Shown: one piece after another, positions 1-11,490 of the stretch
Position numbering within the stretch: the stretch's first letter is position 1
Layout: each line of letters starts with the position of its first letter
NCBI GenBank assembly: GCA_025716855.1
Contig: JAIXMQ010000083.1
Location: 31,267 to 95,266 of the forward strand
DNA: 64,000 nt
Direction: 5' to 3'
DNA from: Pilaira anomala
Lineage: Eukaryota; Mucoromycota; Mucoromycetes; Mucorales; Mucoraceae
Position numbers and translations under genes: made by a program
The notes under the pieces: generated by a model
The model's input: only the letters and a program-made list of their open reading frames with translations
What the model was told of the DNA's origin: nothing
The model's database searches: none

Positions 1-59
1 CACTGAGCTCTTAGTAAGGAAGTTTGGTGAACCAAAGGTGTGTTGATGAAGAAGTTAAT

Positions 60-158
60 GCTGGTACTGGTGATAATGCTGGTACTGGTGATAATGCTGG
101 CACTGATGATAATGCTGGCACTGATGATAATGATGGTACTGATGATAATGCTGGTGTT
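60..158. repeat. 18-bp minisatellite, about 5.5 units
   Basis: Five full tandem copies of an 18-bp unit beginning GCTGGTACTGGTGATAAT, plus a partial sixth. The units drift at a few positions (GGT/GAT, GCT/GAT). In forward frame 3 the array reads as acidic hexapeptides of the type AGTGDN/AGTDDN, followed by a short tail and TAA near 181. An in-frame TAA at 15-17 lies just upstream, so no start is available. It may be the last exon of a gene whose body lies outside the window, or simply a satellite. The long hydrophobic forward-frame-1 reading is an artefact of the repeat. Confidence 0.7.
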
Positions 159-2061
159 ACTGTTGTTGTTTTTAATATGTTTTAAAAGGAGGGCAAACCC
201 TTGTTTTTTTTTCTCTATTAAAGGTAGGTGTATCCTCTCTTGGAACTATTGTATTATGGGAAATAGTTATAACTTTTGAGGTTGCAATTGAAAGACGAGA
301 AACCTAAACAAAAATCAATTGGTGTTGGCGTTAGAGTAAGTGTGGTAAATTTGTTTTTTACTTATTGAAAAAGAATGTCAATAAACTTCTTTTTTGTTTT
401 TGTTTTTGTTTCTAAACTGATTTGAGTTGCTACTACGAGTTGATTGTCTCCTTCCTGCGCGTCGTCCGTGCAGTTTTATTTATGTGTGGTGGCACCTTTA
501 TTAAACAGATATTAAAGGGTGATAGTTGGTATTATTATAAACTTTAGTAATATGATGACTCGTTCTTTTGTTTGACATTGTCAGTTCATGTTAGTAATGC
601 CAATGGCCTGTAAATAGTAATGGCCAACTTTAATGATTCTGTTTTCTGACAAGCGTATTACGCGTTTGTAGTAGGTCTTGAGTCGTTCATGAGTGGTTCG
701 TGCAGTTTTATCTGCGTGCAACAATAATACAATATATGTATAGCACACGCCCACCTTCCACCCACCCAATACATAAGTTATGTAGATATTGAAGAGGAAT
801 CGGATGGATTGTTGTTCTTATCCTAGTAGTTTTCTCTAGGAGAATATAATAACATCAAGTAATTTAGTTGTTATGGATAGTTATCCATCTCATTTAACTT
901 TTATTCTCTATTCTGCTTTTTACATATATGTATGATTTTTTTTTCTTTTATGTATGTATCTGACTGTGATCTTCATTTACTGTAGAAATATATTGAAACA
1001 ATTGGCTTTACAAAAAGAAAACATGATTCATCTAAATATTTTGTTGTTTTCATCTGGTTTTTATTATGTAACAAAAATAACAAACAAACAAATCAATTTT
1101 ACATGTGCTGCGATAGTCGTAGAAAAACTGATCACTTGAAGGGAAACCAAGGTTATTTTATTAATAGCAACTTGCTTTTTTGCGGTTCGGCAAGTTGCTA
1201 AAGAGACACAACCTTGAAATCCAATCCAAGTTTTTTAATGATCTTGTACAGATCTGTAATTTTGTGAAGTCTTGGTCTGTTTTTGATTTCACAAAATTGT
1301 ATACAGGGTTCTCTTTTATATAGAAGCAGTTAATAATACATTTATGCAATTTTTTTGTTTTCTTTTAGTTTTACCATCTGTTATTGTGAACATGACAGGG
1401 TCCCGAAACTGAATGATGTTTTCAGTTCTTGACTATCTTCTTTAGAACGGGAAAACATGATTATGGCGTACTGATTGAAAAAATAGAAGTACTTGGATGA
1501 AAAAAAAAGGGGGAAGGTGAAATGACCTAAAATGTCACTTTATAAATATAATGGCAAAATCTTTTTTCAAGCATAAATATCTCGTAAAATTAATCATTAC
1601 GGGCTTGAAATGTAGTAAAAGGCACCTACGACTTTTCAAAAAATAAAAAAAACGGACCGAGCGGTGTATTTTAAGCTGGGAAAGAATGCACCGAAGCGGT
1701 TACTTTTTCTAGTAATTGAAAAATCATAGGTGTATTTTCTTTTCTTTACTTTATCCAAGTCCTTCTGCTTATAAAACAGGAACTAATGCTCACATGAACT
1801 CATTATTACTCATGTATAAAGACGGAAGAATAAAGATCATCACGTATGTACATTATATGTAGAAACTATTTATCATCTTTTTTTTTTCATATAGCTTAAC
1901 TATATGTATATGTACTCTAAGTACTTTTTATTTCTAAAAAAAAATTTATCATTATATATACAAGTAGTTGCAAATAATGTGAAATGATCTGATTGCGCTC
2001 ATTATTGTAGATTAAAGATGTCATATTCTGGATTTTGCATAGTCATGAATTCGTGCCTCCC
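159..2061. other. Intergenic, no gene recognised
   Basis: AT-rich sequence with no ORF of convincing codon character and no recognisable protein or RNA motif. It contains an 11-bp perfect hairpin at 1165-1200 (listed separately). There is also a weak imperfect inverted repeat around 1622-1640 and 1712-1735 (CACCTAYGAYTTTTCAA-like arms), possibly a degenerate MITE. Confidence 0.5.
1165..1200. repeat. Perfect 11-bp hairpin
   Basis: TAGCAACTTGC at 1165-1175 is exactly complementary to GCAAGTTGCTA at 1190-1200, with a 14-nt loop containing a T run. No adjacent gene explains it. It could be a structured RNA, a tiny fold-back element or chance. Confidence 0.5.
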
Positions 2062-3990
2062 ACTTATAAAGTCTCTTGCTTTAATAAGTCCTCCTGATAA
2101 AGTAGCTATTCTTTTTACATAGAGAAAAGTTCCATGCTAATGTGACTTCTTCATCAAGTTTTTATGTGTTGGAAGTCATTGAAGTGCTTTAAAGTCAAAT
2201 TTTCGATGATTTGAAGATTTTTTTTTTTTTAGGTCAAGGTCAAGTAAATATGCTTTAAAACATGAAAAAAGGGCCAGGTATTTATATAATTTTCATAGTC
2301 TCGTGATGTCGAAATTAGGTTTCTATTCATATTATTGGCTAGCAGCTCTTTGAAGTGGATTAGTTATCTCAACTTTATGGGTTAAATACGTACAAAATAT
2401 TTCAAATATGTAGTTAAAAATAAAGACGTCAAGATAAATGGTTGTGTGTGTTATATGTATATTTCTTCTACTTTTATTGACGTTTTGTGTATGAATCTCA
2501 TATTAAATGGGTGTACTAAGTCTGATAAGAAACAGACATACATTTATGCATGTTTTAAATCTCAACAAATTTTTGGCGCCACACATGATCACAAACAGGT
2601 TTATTTTAGCACCTTTTTTTTTTCTCCCTTTTTCTTTTTTCTTTTTTCCTTTTCTTCTTCAAATAAAACATACCCATTCTTTAAAACTACCTCTTTGATG
2701 ACATACAAGATATTGTATTAAGAAATGAACAGCTTTGAAATGTGCATAATAAATAATATTAGTGGTAAGACATATAACTTTATTACAGGAGAAAGTAGCT
2801 AACTGTCTAATATATTCCCACGTGTTCTTAAGAATGATTCTACACTTATTTTACTTCAAGTCCTTGCGTATAAAATGACTATTTCTTCCTTGGTTGCTAA
2901 GCTTTTGTCTTGATATTGCTTGGTTGGTCTAATACAACGGTTGTTGCCATGGGGAGAATGTCTGATTCAAGATGACTCTATTTTACGTGTAAAGAGATCT
3001 TCGTCTGGTTGATACTGTTTGGTGTGTGAAATGTTAGTATAGTCTATACGTATAGTTTAATTGAAAGATTCAGTACTGGCTATCGAAAACAGCTTTTGAC
3101 CACGAATAACCGATTCCATTATTTGCTGACTTGCTTCTTAACTGACTCGCAGTACAATATGGGCACCGTAGTCGGGATAGTAGTGCCATTAGTAGAGATG
3201 TTCCATCCATCTGAGGTGGCTTCGTTTCGTTGGGAGGAGATAGCCGGGAAATGGCTTTTTAATTTTACAAAGGTATTTATTTATCTTTTTTGCCCATCAT
3301 GATGTATCCGTCAAACGTCTCTTTTGTTGGCTGTGATGGTTACTATTTGATATGTAATCTCTTTCTTTTTAATCTGGCAACATGGTCTTGACTACTAGTC
3401 TTATATATATGTCTTGAAATAATCCTTGCTCTTAACAGAAACAAAACAAAAAATCAAAAAAACAAAACAAGAAAAAATAATCAAAAAGTCAAAAATCAAA
3501 GTCAAAAAAAAAAAAAAAAAAAAAAAAAAAAACAAGAAAACAAGAAAACAAGAAAACAAAACAGGAAAACAAGAAAACAAAACAGGAAAACAAGAAACCA
3601 AAAAATTAAAAAATCAAAAAATCAAACAAGACTACTATAAATGCTCTGGCTAATCCAGAGAGCATCTTTTACACATCTCTCTTCATTTACTCGCCTAAGA
3701 TAAATAAGTACTTGCAAGCTTTTATACTTTTTAATTCACAAACTCGAGACCTTCATATCAAAATTACTTCTCAATTCATATTTGGCTCTATCCTTACACA
3801 GACATAATTGGTGGTTTATCTTCTCTGAAGTACCTCTCAATCCTGGTCAAATATTTGCTACAATTATCTTTTCTACAAACACTTGTACACATCAGTTCAA
3901 TCTCCCTACACTACATATACATTTTAAATTAATTTAGAATTCCCGTTTAATACCTCTTCTAACAAAAAAAAAAAAAAAAAAAAAAAAAAA
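2062..3990 (+). repeat. ~1.9 kb poly(A)-ended dispersed repeat, copy A
   Basis: This stretch recurs in reverse complement at 54861-56757. The sampled core (3060-3400 against 55440-55745) is about 95% identical. In this orientation the element ends in an A-only tract at 3964-3991, and copy B correspondingly starts with poly(T), as expected for a retroposed unit. An internal A-rich tract lies at about 3505-3600. GCATAGT occurs just before the homology (2037-2043) and just after the A tail (3992-3998), a possible 7-bp target-site duplication. If so, the element starts at 2044 and copy B is 5'-truncated. A short reading frame at 3096-3302 is shared by both copies over about 60 residues but has no recognised domain. 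No reverse transcriptase is visible. A non-autonomous non-LTR (SINE/LINE-derived) element is my inference. Confidence 0.75.
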
Positions 3991-3998
3991 AGCATAGT

Positions 3999-4901
3999 TA
4001 AAAAGAAAAATTTGTTTATATGACGCCAAGTCGATTACAAATGATAATGGTTCAAGTAGTTCTCACACTAGCTCATAAAAAAATGCCATACACATGTTAT
4101 ATTAATAGTAAACATTTTGACATGCCATGGAACAAATTATAATTTTTATTGAGTTGAGTGTTGTACATTTGTAATCTACCTTATTTTTTTTTCTTGTATG
4201 TTTTGTATGAAATAAAAGACTATACTTTTTAGAAAACCGAATATGAATAATCCTCTCTTCTTTATTTATTAACATGTTGTAATAAAATTCATTACTTTTC
4301 CAAATGTTTGGACGCCAATGTTTGTTATTTTCCAATTAAAGTGCATATTTATTTATTTCCAAGCAATATAAACCTTTGTTTAAAAAGAACTTTTTTTCCA
4401 TCCTACTTGATTTAGAAAGATAGCCTTATCAACAACATGATTGTATAACAGCTTGATTGAACTACGTTGCTGTTGATACTTCTTCGCAGGTTGGCTGAAG
4501 TCTAAGTATAAAAAAAACACAGGTTTAAAATACAACTTCAATATAACATGCTTATTATCAAGTACATAATATTTTATAAAGAAATACTAGGTGTATTCTT
4601 TATTTTATTTTTTTGTAAAGAAGCTCATTTGTCTTAGTAAGCCTGTCAAAATAAGTGACAACGGCCTTCTATTCGTGTCACAGGAAAAATATTATTTATT
4701 TTTATATAGGTATGTGCATTATATTTATTTGTATGTATATTTCATTAAAGTGAAAGTAAGAGGAAGTCTACACAGAAACGAAAGCCATGGAAAAACAGAT
4801 TTTTTATACATTACTTCACGACTGAAGGCTTTAATAAGATTTGTACATAATAAACTTGAAGTCGTGAACGAGAGACGATAAGACTAGCATAGATCATTGA
4901 T

Positions 4902-4932
<31 letters not shown>

Positions 4933-5239
4933 TTGAACAAGTGAATAGGAGGAAAGACAATTTTGAGAAGAGCAAGTTCGAAATTAAAACATATCGATGC
5001 CAATCCATACAGCCATTATCAATAAATGTCAGTAAAGATGTTGTTAGACTATCACTATTTTTAGTCTCCCATTAGTATGTATCGCATGTTGACGTTTCAA
5101 ATTCAAATAACACAATCAATCAGTTGCTGACGCGTTTTTACTTTTATTGTTTTCTTTTATACCTTTATTCTTTCATTGTAAGAGTATTTTTGTTTTATAA
5201 AATAAAACAAAACTGATATCCTGATTACGTTTGAAAAAG
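3999..5239. other. Intergenic, no gene recognised
   Basis: AT-rich sequence with a poly(T) run at about 4908-4934 and scattered short A/T tracts. No coding, RNA or mobile-element signature was recognised. Confidence 0.5.
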
Positions 5240-6230
5240 CTAGTAAATGACTCTATACCCAATTCTTCTGCTTTATACATTCCATTCTTTTGAATTGGTC
5301 ATGTTTACCTAGGATTTTATCTACCCAACAGCAACTTATATCTCTGACTAAAGAGCACCTTTTAGTACCTTGTACGTATCTGTGCACGGTTGATATTAGT
5401 CTGGAATCCATTATTACAAATGGTAAATATGCAAATTTAAATGTAAAGCTATTTTTATTGATTTTTATTTTATTCTTATTTTCATGATATAGAAAATCTT
5501 TTATCAGTAGATATCACTATTTCATAACTCTAATGATTGGTCTTGAAAATTTCTCAAGGTCTTATATCAATTCGAATCAAGTATTGCAAGAAGGGAGGTG
5601 ATTCTTTCCAAGTTATGGAGTAACCACCAGCCTCATTTAGAAGCCAATACTGGTTCGTCACATGATGATCCTATGTATCTAGATGACAATGAAAAAGCAG
5701 GAAAGAAAAAAGAGAAACGCGATTTTATCGCTGACTTAAAGTGGTTATAAATGAAAATTTTGCCGCGTGAATTGAAGCAACACCTAAAGACTCTTGAGGT
5801 AAAAAGAAAAATTATTAATATAAATACAATGCCCATCAAAAGGTCTTTTAATAAGATATCTCGAGTGTTGATCCTGATACCAGTGACCACAGAAGAGCTT
5901 TGTTTGTAAGTTCAAATAGAAATAAGAGGTTGTAATATATTAATATGATTTCACAGAACTAAATAGTTACTACATATTCTTTGGCTGTGACCGATACTAT
6001 TCAATCTGATGTACACCAGTTTAGAGATAGAGCTATACTAAATAATAATTTGAATTTTGCAAGACCTAATGGTGTAGGCTCCAATCCAAGAAAGAGACGC
6101 AGATGCAATATTGACAACTTTTTGAAGGAGAACGAAGAAAAAAAGTTTGTAGTCAATGGTATGGTATTGATGTGGTACTTGAATTAAAGAAATTCAAGAG
6201 AGAGAGAGAGTTATGTGGACAATCAATAAT
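5240..6230 (+). pseudogene. Decayed member of an unrecognised family, copy 1
   Basis: Coding-like pieces follow one another in several frames. About 5318-5455 has motifs such as SLTKEHL and YLCTVDISLESI. About 5562-5750 has a lysine-rich acidic tail ending KKEKRDFIADLKWL. About 5981-6187 contains a PRKRRR basic stretch followed by NIDNFLKEN. No single frame joins them, and the last piece needs a frame change near 6160 to continue as VVLELKKFK. A diverged direct repeat of about 200 bp links 5240-5460 to 6310-6530, so this is the upstream copy of a tandem pair. I do not recognise the function. The layout resembles lineage-specific expanded families of Mucoromycota, but that is inference. Introns could explain some breaks but not all. 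Confidence 0.45.
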
Positions 6231-6289
6231 TAATGAGAAAAGACCCAAGGTTGGTTCATTAAGTAAAATAAAATTGAAAGAGCTCTTCT

Positions 6290-7499
6290 AAACTACCATG
6301 AATATCCTGATGAATCTATACCCAATTCCTCTGCTTTTGGATATAAACGTTCTACTCTTTTGAATTGACCATATATAATTGTGAACCCCATCTACTCGAT
6401 TGGATAACAACGTGCATAGTTCCTGACTAAAGAAAAACCTGTAATTATTTATACGGTTGTCTGGATTCCGTTGTTACAGATTTCATTGGTAAATGCGCAT
6501 ACTTTTAAATCAACAAGAAAGACATTAATCGTACTAGAAAGCGAAAGAAAGATTTGATTGCCCATGACAAAAGTATAAATGTTAAATAAAGAAACTTCTT
6601 GAAGAACTCAAGCCCCATGCTATGATAGGTGATGCGTACCAGCTTCGTACGAAAATTGACGAACTGAAATATAAAGAAACTTATAAAATTTCAGCCAAAT
6701 ATCAGCTGTTAAACGTTGTAGAAAACATGTAAGTTGTGTTATTCTTGTCATAAAATATGAATATACTTATTTATTTTATTATCAGAGTCCGTGGGTTCAA
6801 GTTCTAGAAGACCTCAGCATCGAAATCAGAATTTTCATATCTTCGAAAATTCGAAGACTTGATGGAGATTATTTTGGATGACACAAGATTTATTCTGTCA
6901 GATGGTGATAGTATATCTGCAGCAACAAAAGATACTATTAGCAGCATGGTGGACAATGAACAGAAATTTACGGAATACGGTGGAAGAATCGATCTGTTGG
7001 TGAGTTGCGAACACTTGAAGACAACAGTTGAACTTTGCAGCATTGAATTTAAAAGGAGGATGCAACCACTTCGGTGTTCGTGCAACAACAAAGCAAAAAT
7101 GCAAGAATCAATTCGTATACACTTAGTTATATCAATTCATTGACTAATAATTCTGATAATCAAGTTTTTGCTTTCGATTTCAAGGGAAACAGCGGTTACC
7201 TAACCCAAATGTACTGCTATAAAAACATAATGTACTCACAAAAGGTGACCGAATTACATATCCCAACCGATATACTTGAGTTTGATTGCTTGGAAGACAC
7301 TTTGAAATACCTGTACATGTGGAAGTTACATCTTATTACGCTTTCGGCTAAAGTCCTTGAATCCTTATTTAGTAACAAAAGAAAATATTCTTTTGTCGAG
7401 ACTTGCGGTGAAGATATCGTGGATCTCTTGAGCCGTTCCCCGTCTCCAACACCACTCAATCAAGTTTTCATGTCACCTCATCGAAAAAGTAAGAAATAA
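6290..7499 (+). pseudogene. Decayed member of the same unrecognised family, copy 2
   Basis: An upstream part (6310-6530) repeats copy 1. An exon-like stretch at about 6593-6725 (LLEELKPHA..., ending with a GTAAGT donor) joins, across an intron with a TTATCAG acceptor near 6785, a segment encoding PWVQVLEDLSI. That frame then breaks near 6880. Another frame (6859 on) carries LDDTRFILSDGD and RIDLLVSCEHLKTTVELC, and breaks near 7060. A final frame (to 7499, TAA) carries QQSKNARINSYTLSYINSL and ends in a basic tail (SPHRKSKK). At least two frameshifts in otherwise coherent coding sequence argue for a recently dead gene or for consensus indels. No domain was recognised. Confidence 0.5.
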
Positions 7500-7946
7500 A
7501 TTCTCGTGGATACTTTACCGAATGAGCCTACAAAAAAAAAAAGGTCTTGAATAAATGATTATATGCGTCTATGTATCTTCTTCCCTTGTCTCGCCATTTG
7601 GGACCGTACGCACTGTAAATGTTTTGGTTCCTTTTAAATGGTGGTACACTACTGTAAGAGGTAGCAGAGATAAGAGTAAATAATCTGAGTTTTATTATTA
7701 TAGTTACAAACTATATTATATTGCATAGGAAGGGTGGTACACATAATGTGACTCTTACAACTACTTCTTACTGGTAGCAACAGTGCTACCAAAAAAAAAA
7801 CTTAAGGTCTCATCTTTTTTCATTAAAAGTCCGTTTATTATTTTAATTTTTTTGTAAGCCATGTACCATGTTAGACCCTTTTATAATTCTTTTCTTTCCC
7901 TACTTTATAAATATTAGACAAATAAAGTAAAAAAAAAAAAAAAAAA
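7500..7946. promoter_or_regulatory. Upstream region of the GT47 gene
   Basis: 447 bases between the relic and the GT47 start. There is a small palindrome at about 7773-7790 (GGTAGCA, ACAG, TGCTACC), and the repeated string GGTGGTACAC occurs at about 7639 and 7733. TATAAATA at 7906 and an A-only run directly before the ATG resemble a fungal core promoter and leader. No specific factor site can be claimed. Confidence 0.35.
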
Positions 7947-9200
7947 ATGGCATACATCCTAAGGTATAATAAAAAATGGATGCTCGCTATAATATTGATA
8001 GGTGCTGTCAGTTTAATGTTCACAGTATTTACACTTTTTAAGAAGCCTCCTGTACCACCACTTCCTATTCGTGATTTAAGATCATACTGGCCTACACCTT
8101 TAGAAGAAGCAGTATGTCAACCTAAAATTTATGTATATAAAGCACCAAAATCATTTCAAGTACCCAAAGATGTACAAAAAGGAAGATGTCGTGAATCAAA
8201 CTACAATTCCGAAATATTGTTACATGACCAACTTATTGACCCTTCAAGTCCAATTTATAAATACTATGTGACTGAAGACCCGGAAGAAGCCAACTTCTTT
8301 TTTATTCCATTCTTCGGTGCTTGTTATCTTTATAATTGCTGGAGCGAAAACAACTGGACTTGGGATGAACGTTGTGATGTCGACACAAAGTATGTAGATC
8401 CTATGATGGACATGGTAATGAACGACTTTCCTTACTGGAATAAAAACGGAGGCCGAGATCACTTTATGGTTCACCCTATGGATCAAACATTTACTTATTA
8501 CCAAAACAATGAACGCTTCCAACCCGCTATTTTTTTAAAGACTGTTGGCGATAAAAGAGAAAAATGGATGCATCGTCATAGATACCACCGGGATATTGTA
8601 ATTCCTTCTGCTACTGGAATTGTACACAGAGTTCGAGCTAATCCTTTAGACTATTTGAACGCAGATGGTCAACCCAAGAAGGGTAGAAGGGATATATTTG
8701 CATTATTTCAAGGATGTTGTCCCACTGTAAAACCTGAAGATGAATATTCTAATGGTATTCGGTCATTAATATTTCAATACTTTTCGCATTACCCTGGATA
8801 TGAAATTGGAGAAAATGTTGCAGATGACGAATATATCGAGAAGTTATCTCGTTCAAAGTATGGTTTAAGCCCAATGGGTTGGACATTAGATACAACTCGT
8901 ATTTGGGAATTTATAGCTTTTGGTGTTGTACCGGTTGTTATTGCTGATGGTATTATTGAACCCTTTGAATTTGATGTGGATTGGGACTCTTTCATTGTAC
9001 GTATTCGTCGAGATGAAGCTCATCGTTTAGATGAAATATTGCGAAATATCGATGATAAAACTTATGAACTTAAGCGAAAGAACTTATGGGAGCATGGTCG
9101 TCGCGTTGGCTTAGAAAAAGATGCATGGCATTATATCGTCAGGGATTTGTGTCGTATGGAAAACATTCATGAGCCCGTCAACCTTCACTTAGGTTACTAA
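7947..9200 (+). CDS. Exostosin-type glycosyltransferase (GT47-like), type II membrane protein
   Basis: A single-exon gene of 417 aa. An N-terminal signal anchor (about residues 11-31, a hydrophobic run starting MLAIILIGAV) follows a basic KK and is followed by a proline-rich stem. The catalytic region carries exostosin landmarks: an IYVYKAP strand near residue 60, DPEEANFFFIPFF near 110, a central FALFQG stretch, and a C-terminal block SKYGLSPMGW...TTRIWEFIAFGVVPVVIADG. The last block is the nucleotide-sugar-binding region typical of GT47. A Golgi type II transferase is expected. Mucoromycete walls contain glucuronate-rich polymers, so a role in wall or extracellular polysaccharide synthesis is plausible but inferred. 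The start is supported by the poly(A) leader right before ATG and by the position of the anchor. It converges with the bS21m gene 3' end. Confidence 0.88.
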   Translation: MAYILRYNKKWMLAIILIGAVSLMFTVFTLFKKPPVPPLPIRDLRSYWPTPLEEAVCQPKIYVYKAPKSFQVPKDVQKGRCRESNYNSEILLHDQLIDPSSPIYKYYVTEDPEEANFFFIPFFGACYLYNCWSENNWTWDERCDVDTKYVDPMMDMVMNDFPYWNKNGGRDHFMVHPMDQTFTYYQNNERFQPAIFLKTVGDKREKWMHRHRYHRDIVIPSATGIVHRVRANPLDYLNADGQPKKGRRDIFALFQGCCPTVKPEDEYSNGIRSLIFQYFSHYPGYEIGENVADDEYIEKLSRSKYGLSPMGWTLDTTRIWEFIAFGVVPVVIADGIIEPFEFDVDWDSFIVRIRRDEAHRLDEILRNIDDKTYELKRKNLWEHGRRVGLEKDAWHYIVRDLCRMENIHEPVNLHLGY

Positions 9201-9359
9201 TAATCTCACATATTAATTAATCACCATAATAAACGTATACATACTATGTACTGTACATTCAAAAAAATTCCTTAAAAATCAATCTTTTTCTCTCTCTTTT
9301 TTTTTCCTTCAAATCTAGAATTTTTATTATTGTGTTTATATATAAGTGTACAATGCTGT

Positions 9360-9884
9360 TTACATGCCTCTACAAGAATAGGAAAGAAAGAAATGTTAGT
9401 TTTTTTTTATAAATTTTGATTCAGTGATTTTTATAAATATGTATTTTTGTATAAAGTACCTCTGCTTCATTTGCATAATAAGTGCGACCTTCTTTCCAAT
9501 CATAGCACCAAATAATTTACGGTTACGTTCAATATTCTTTCTTCTCCTTGCGACGTTGGGCTTTTCATAATATCTGTTGGCACGTAATTCTCTACGGACA
9601 TTATTTTGAGATAAAATGGCGTTTAAACGTCTATAAGCGGTATTTGGGTTGGAAACGGAACCGATTGATCTACCACTGTAAGGATCGAGTGATGTTGAAA
9701 GCTCCTTGGGAGCACGAAGCTCGGCAGCTAACACACCAGGCATAGCAGGGGTACTTTCTTCCTTGAAGCCGTTATCAATTTGTCTCCAAACGTTGCTGGT
9801 AGAAATTTGACGCATCCATTGCATAGGTGCAGCAGGTGCTGTAAATCTATGGGAAAGGTTTAAGAAGGTGGCTCTCAATGCCAT
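9360..9884 (-). CDS. MRP21: Mitochondrial small-subunit ribosomal protein bS21m (Mrp21-like)
   Basis: The core YRRLNAILSQNNVRRELRAN followed by RYYEKPNVARRRKNIERNRKL is the bS21 signature (arginine-rich, YYEKP box). The first ~40 residues are basic/hydroxylated and lack acidic residues, fitting a mitochondrial presequence. The unspliced frame runs to 9396 and gives 162 aa with an uncharacteristic IFIKITESKF tail. I prefer an intron at 9459-9370 (GTAC...TAG, with an ACTAAC branch motif), after which the protein ends in QRGM at about 144 aa, with stop at 9360-9362. The protein binds 16S-type rRNA in the mitoribosomal small subunit. The 3' end choice is inference; the identity is firm. Confidence 0.85.
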
Positions 9885-11490
9885 TTTGTATATATGTGTA
9901 TAAATCTATGGTAGAGTGAAGGGAGGGGTACTAAAAAAAAGGTCCTGGTATTTATTGTTGTTTGAAACCCGGAGTGAGAAAAACGAAGGTCACATCAGGT
10001 AGTTTTTAAACTTCCGTGTTGAAGCGAACTTTCGTGTTTACGGCCAATTCTAAGTATGCCACAAACATGTATATTTCCCTTTTCTTTTTTCTCTGCTTGA
10101 TAAACTTTTCAAAATAAAACATAAATGGCTGGTACACATTGTATTTATGTATTTTTTGGTACTAAGTGTTACAAAATTAAGGCATTATACATATGAAGTG
10201 GTTGGTAGCTTCAAAACATGCATAATATACATTTGTATTGTAGAACTCCAAAAAAAAAAAAAAAAAAAAAAAAAACTGTCCATTTGTGATAATCCCAAAA
10301 AATTCTTTAAAAAGGCGGTTTCGTCGTAAGAGACACACATAAACTTTTTAAATTAATAATTGATATTAGCAATACTTCTTTGTAAGGTCTCTTACAAATA
10401 TCATGCTCATAAAAAGAAACGTCATAACTGCTCTGAAATAAAAAAGAAAAAAAAAATCGGATTATTATAACCTCAATGCTTATCAGAATATATTAAATCA
10501 AGGTAAGCAATATCAAATATGATCCTTTAACATAAAATTAAAATATGTGATGGTAAGTTGTCAAATTAGTTTTTATAAAATGTAACTAACATTGTAAGAT
10601 TATACAGAAATAACACCAAGCTTCAAAACAAATCGTTACTTTAACGTCTGGGCCAAGTAACTAACTATATGCTGTATATATAACTTCCTTTAGTTTTATA
10701 TTTCTTTTTCTGAATTAAGGTGGTGGGAGTTCTTACCTTAAAGGTCAATAACCAAGTTAAATAACAAAACCGGTGTGCTACTATCCCAAATGCTATACGT
10801 GTTTTACCTTCTATTTGAACACCTACCAAGGGTACGCTATTATTATATATCAAATGTGGAAATTCATTATCTATGTCTGGAGAATAAAATATAAATGATT
10901 AGGCTCTTTTATTCCCATTAGTTAACTTCAGTTTAATTCGTCACGTTACCTTAACATTGTCTGTACAAAAACTGAATGAATTTGATAATTTTCAGCAAAA
11001 GATCACGTACATAATCAGTTATTCCATTTTCAAATAATCACTGTATCATTAGCAAGAGTAGAAAATAATCACGCTCCATCATTATTAATATATGTTCGTT
11101 AAGTATGATGATTAAGTTAGTATAATTACATATATATTTTACATTTGTGAGCTTTAATTAATGTAGTGTTTTGAATGCAAACCGATAAATATGATACAGC
11201 TTTCAAACCGCCAATTCAATTTCTCTAAAAACTAGGTTTTGTTTATCATCACTGTTTTTAGCAACCTACATTCATTCTGTGGCAAAATGACATTTATTTT
11301 TGAACTGGTCACGTTGTATCATGTACGTGCATGTGCTAATCCTATCAGTGGTTAAATTGTGCTACAGAGTGAGAGATGACAGCAGAAAAAAAAAAAACCT
11401 CATGACAGTAGAAATAAAATAAAAAAGAAACTTTTTTTTATTTTTCTTAATTTCTTTTCCGATTACCTTTCTATCTTTATTTAAACAATT
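9885..11490. other. Intergenic, no gene recognised
   Basis: The first ~150 bases are the upstream region of the bS21m gene. The rest is AT-rich with a poly(A) tract at about 10250-10275. A short reverse-strand reading frame at 10665-10853 contains NNSVPLVGVQIEGKTR but has no start context, no neighbour exons and no recognised domain. It may be a relic. Confidence 0.45.

Noticed and set aside
60..158. CRISPR-like array
   Set aside because: Units are contiguous 18-bp tandem repeats with no spacers, in a eukaryotic genome.
40..279. Hydrophobic Leu/Ile/Met-rich reading frame
   Set aside because: It is the wrong-frame reading of the 18-bp minisatellite; another frame gives AGTGDN-type repeats. 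No real membrane protein expected.
3426..3653. Lys/Gln-rich reading frame
   Set aside because: A-rich simple sequence inside the dispersed repeat; not conserved in copy B, which has a homopolymer of different length.
10665..10853. 62-codon reverse-strand frame
   Set aside because: Contains PLVGVQIEG but nothing else supportive; too short to call.
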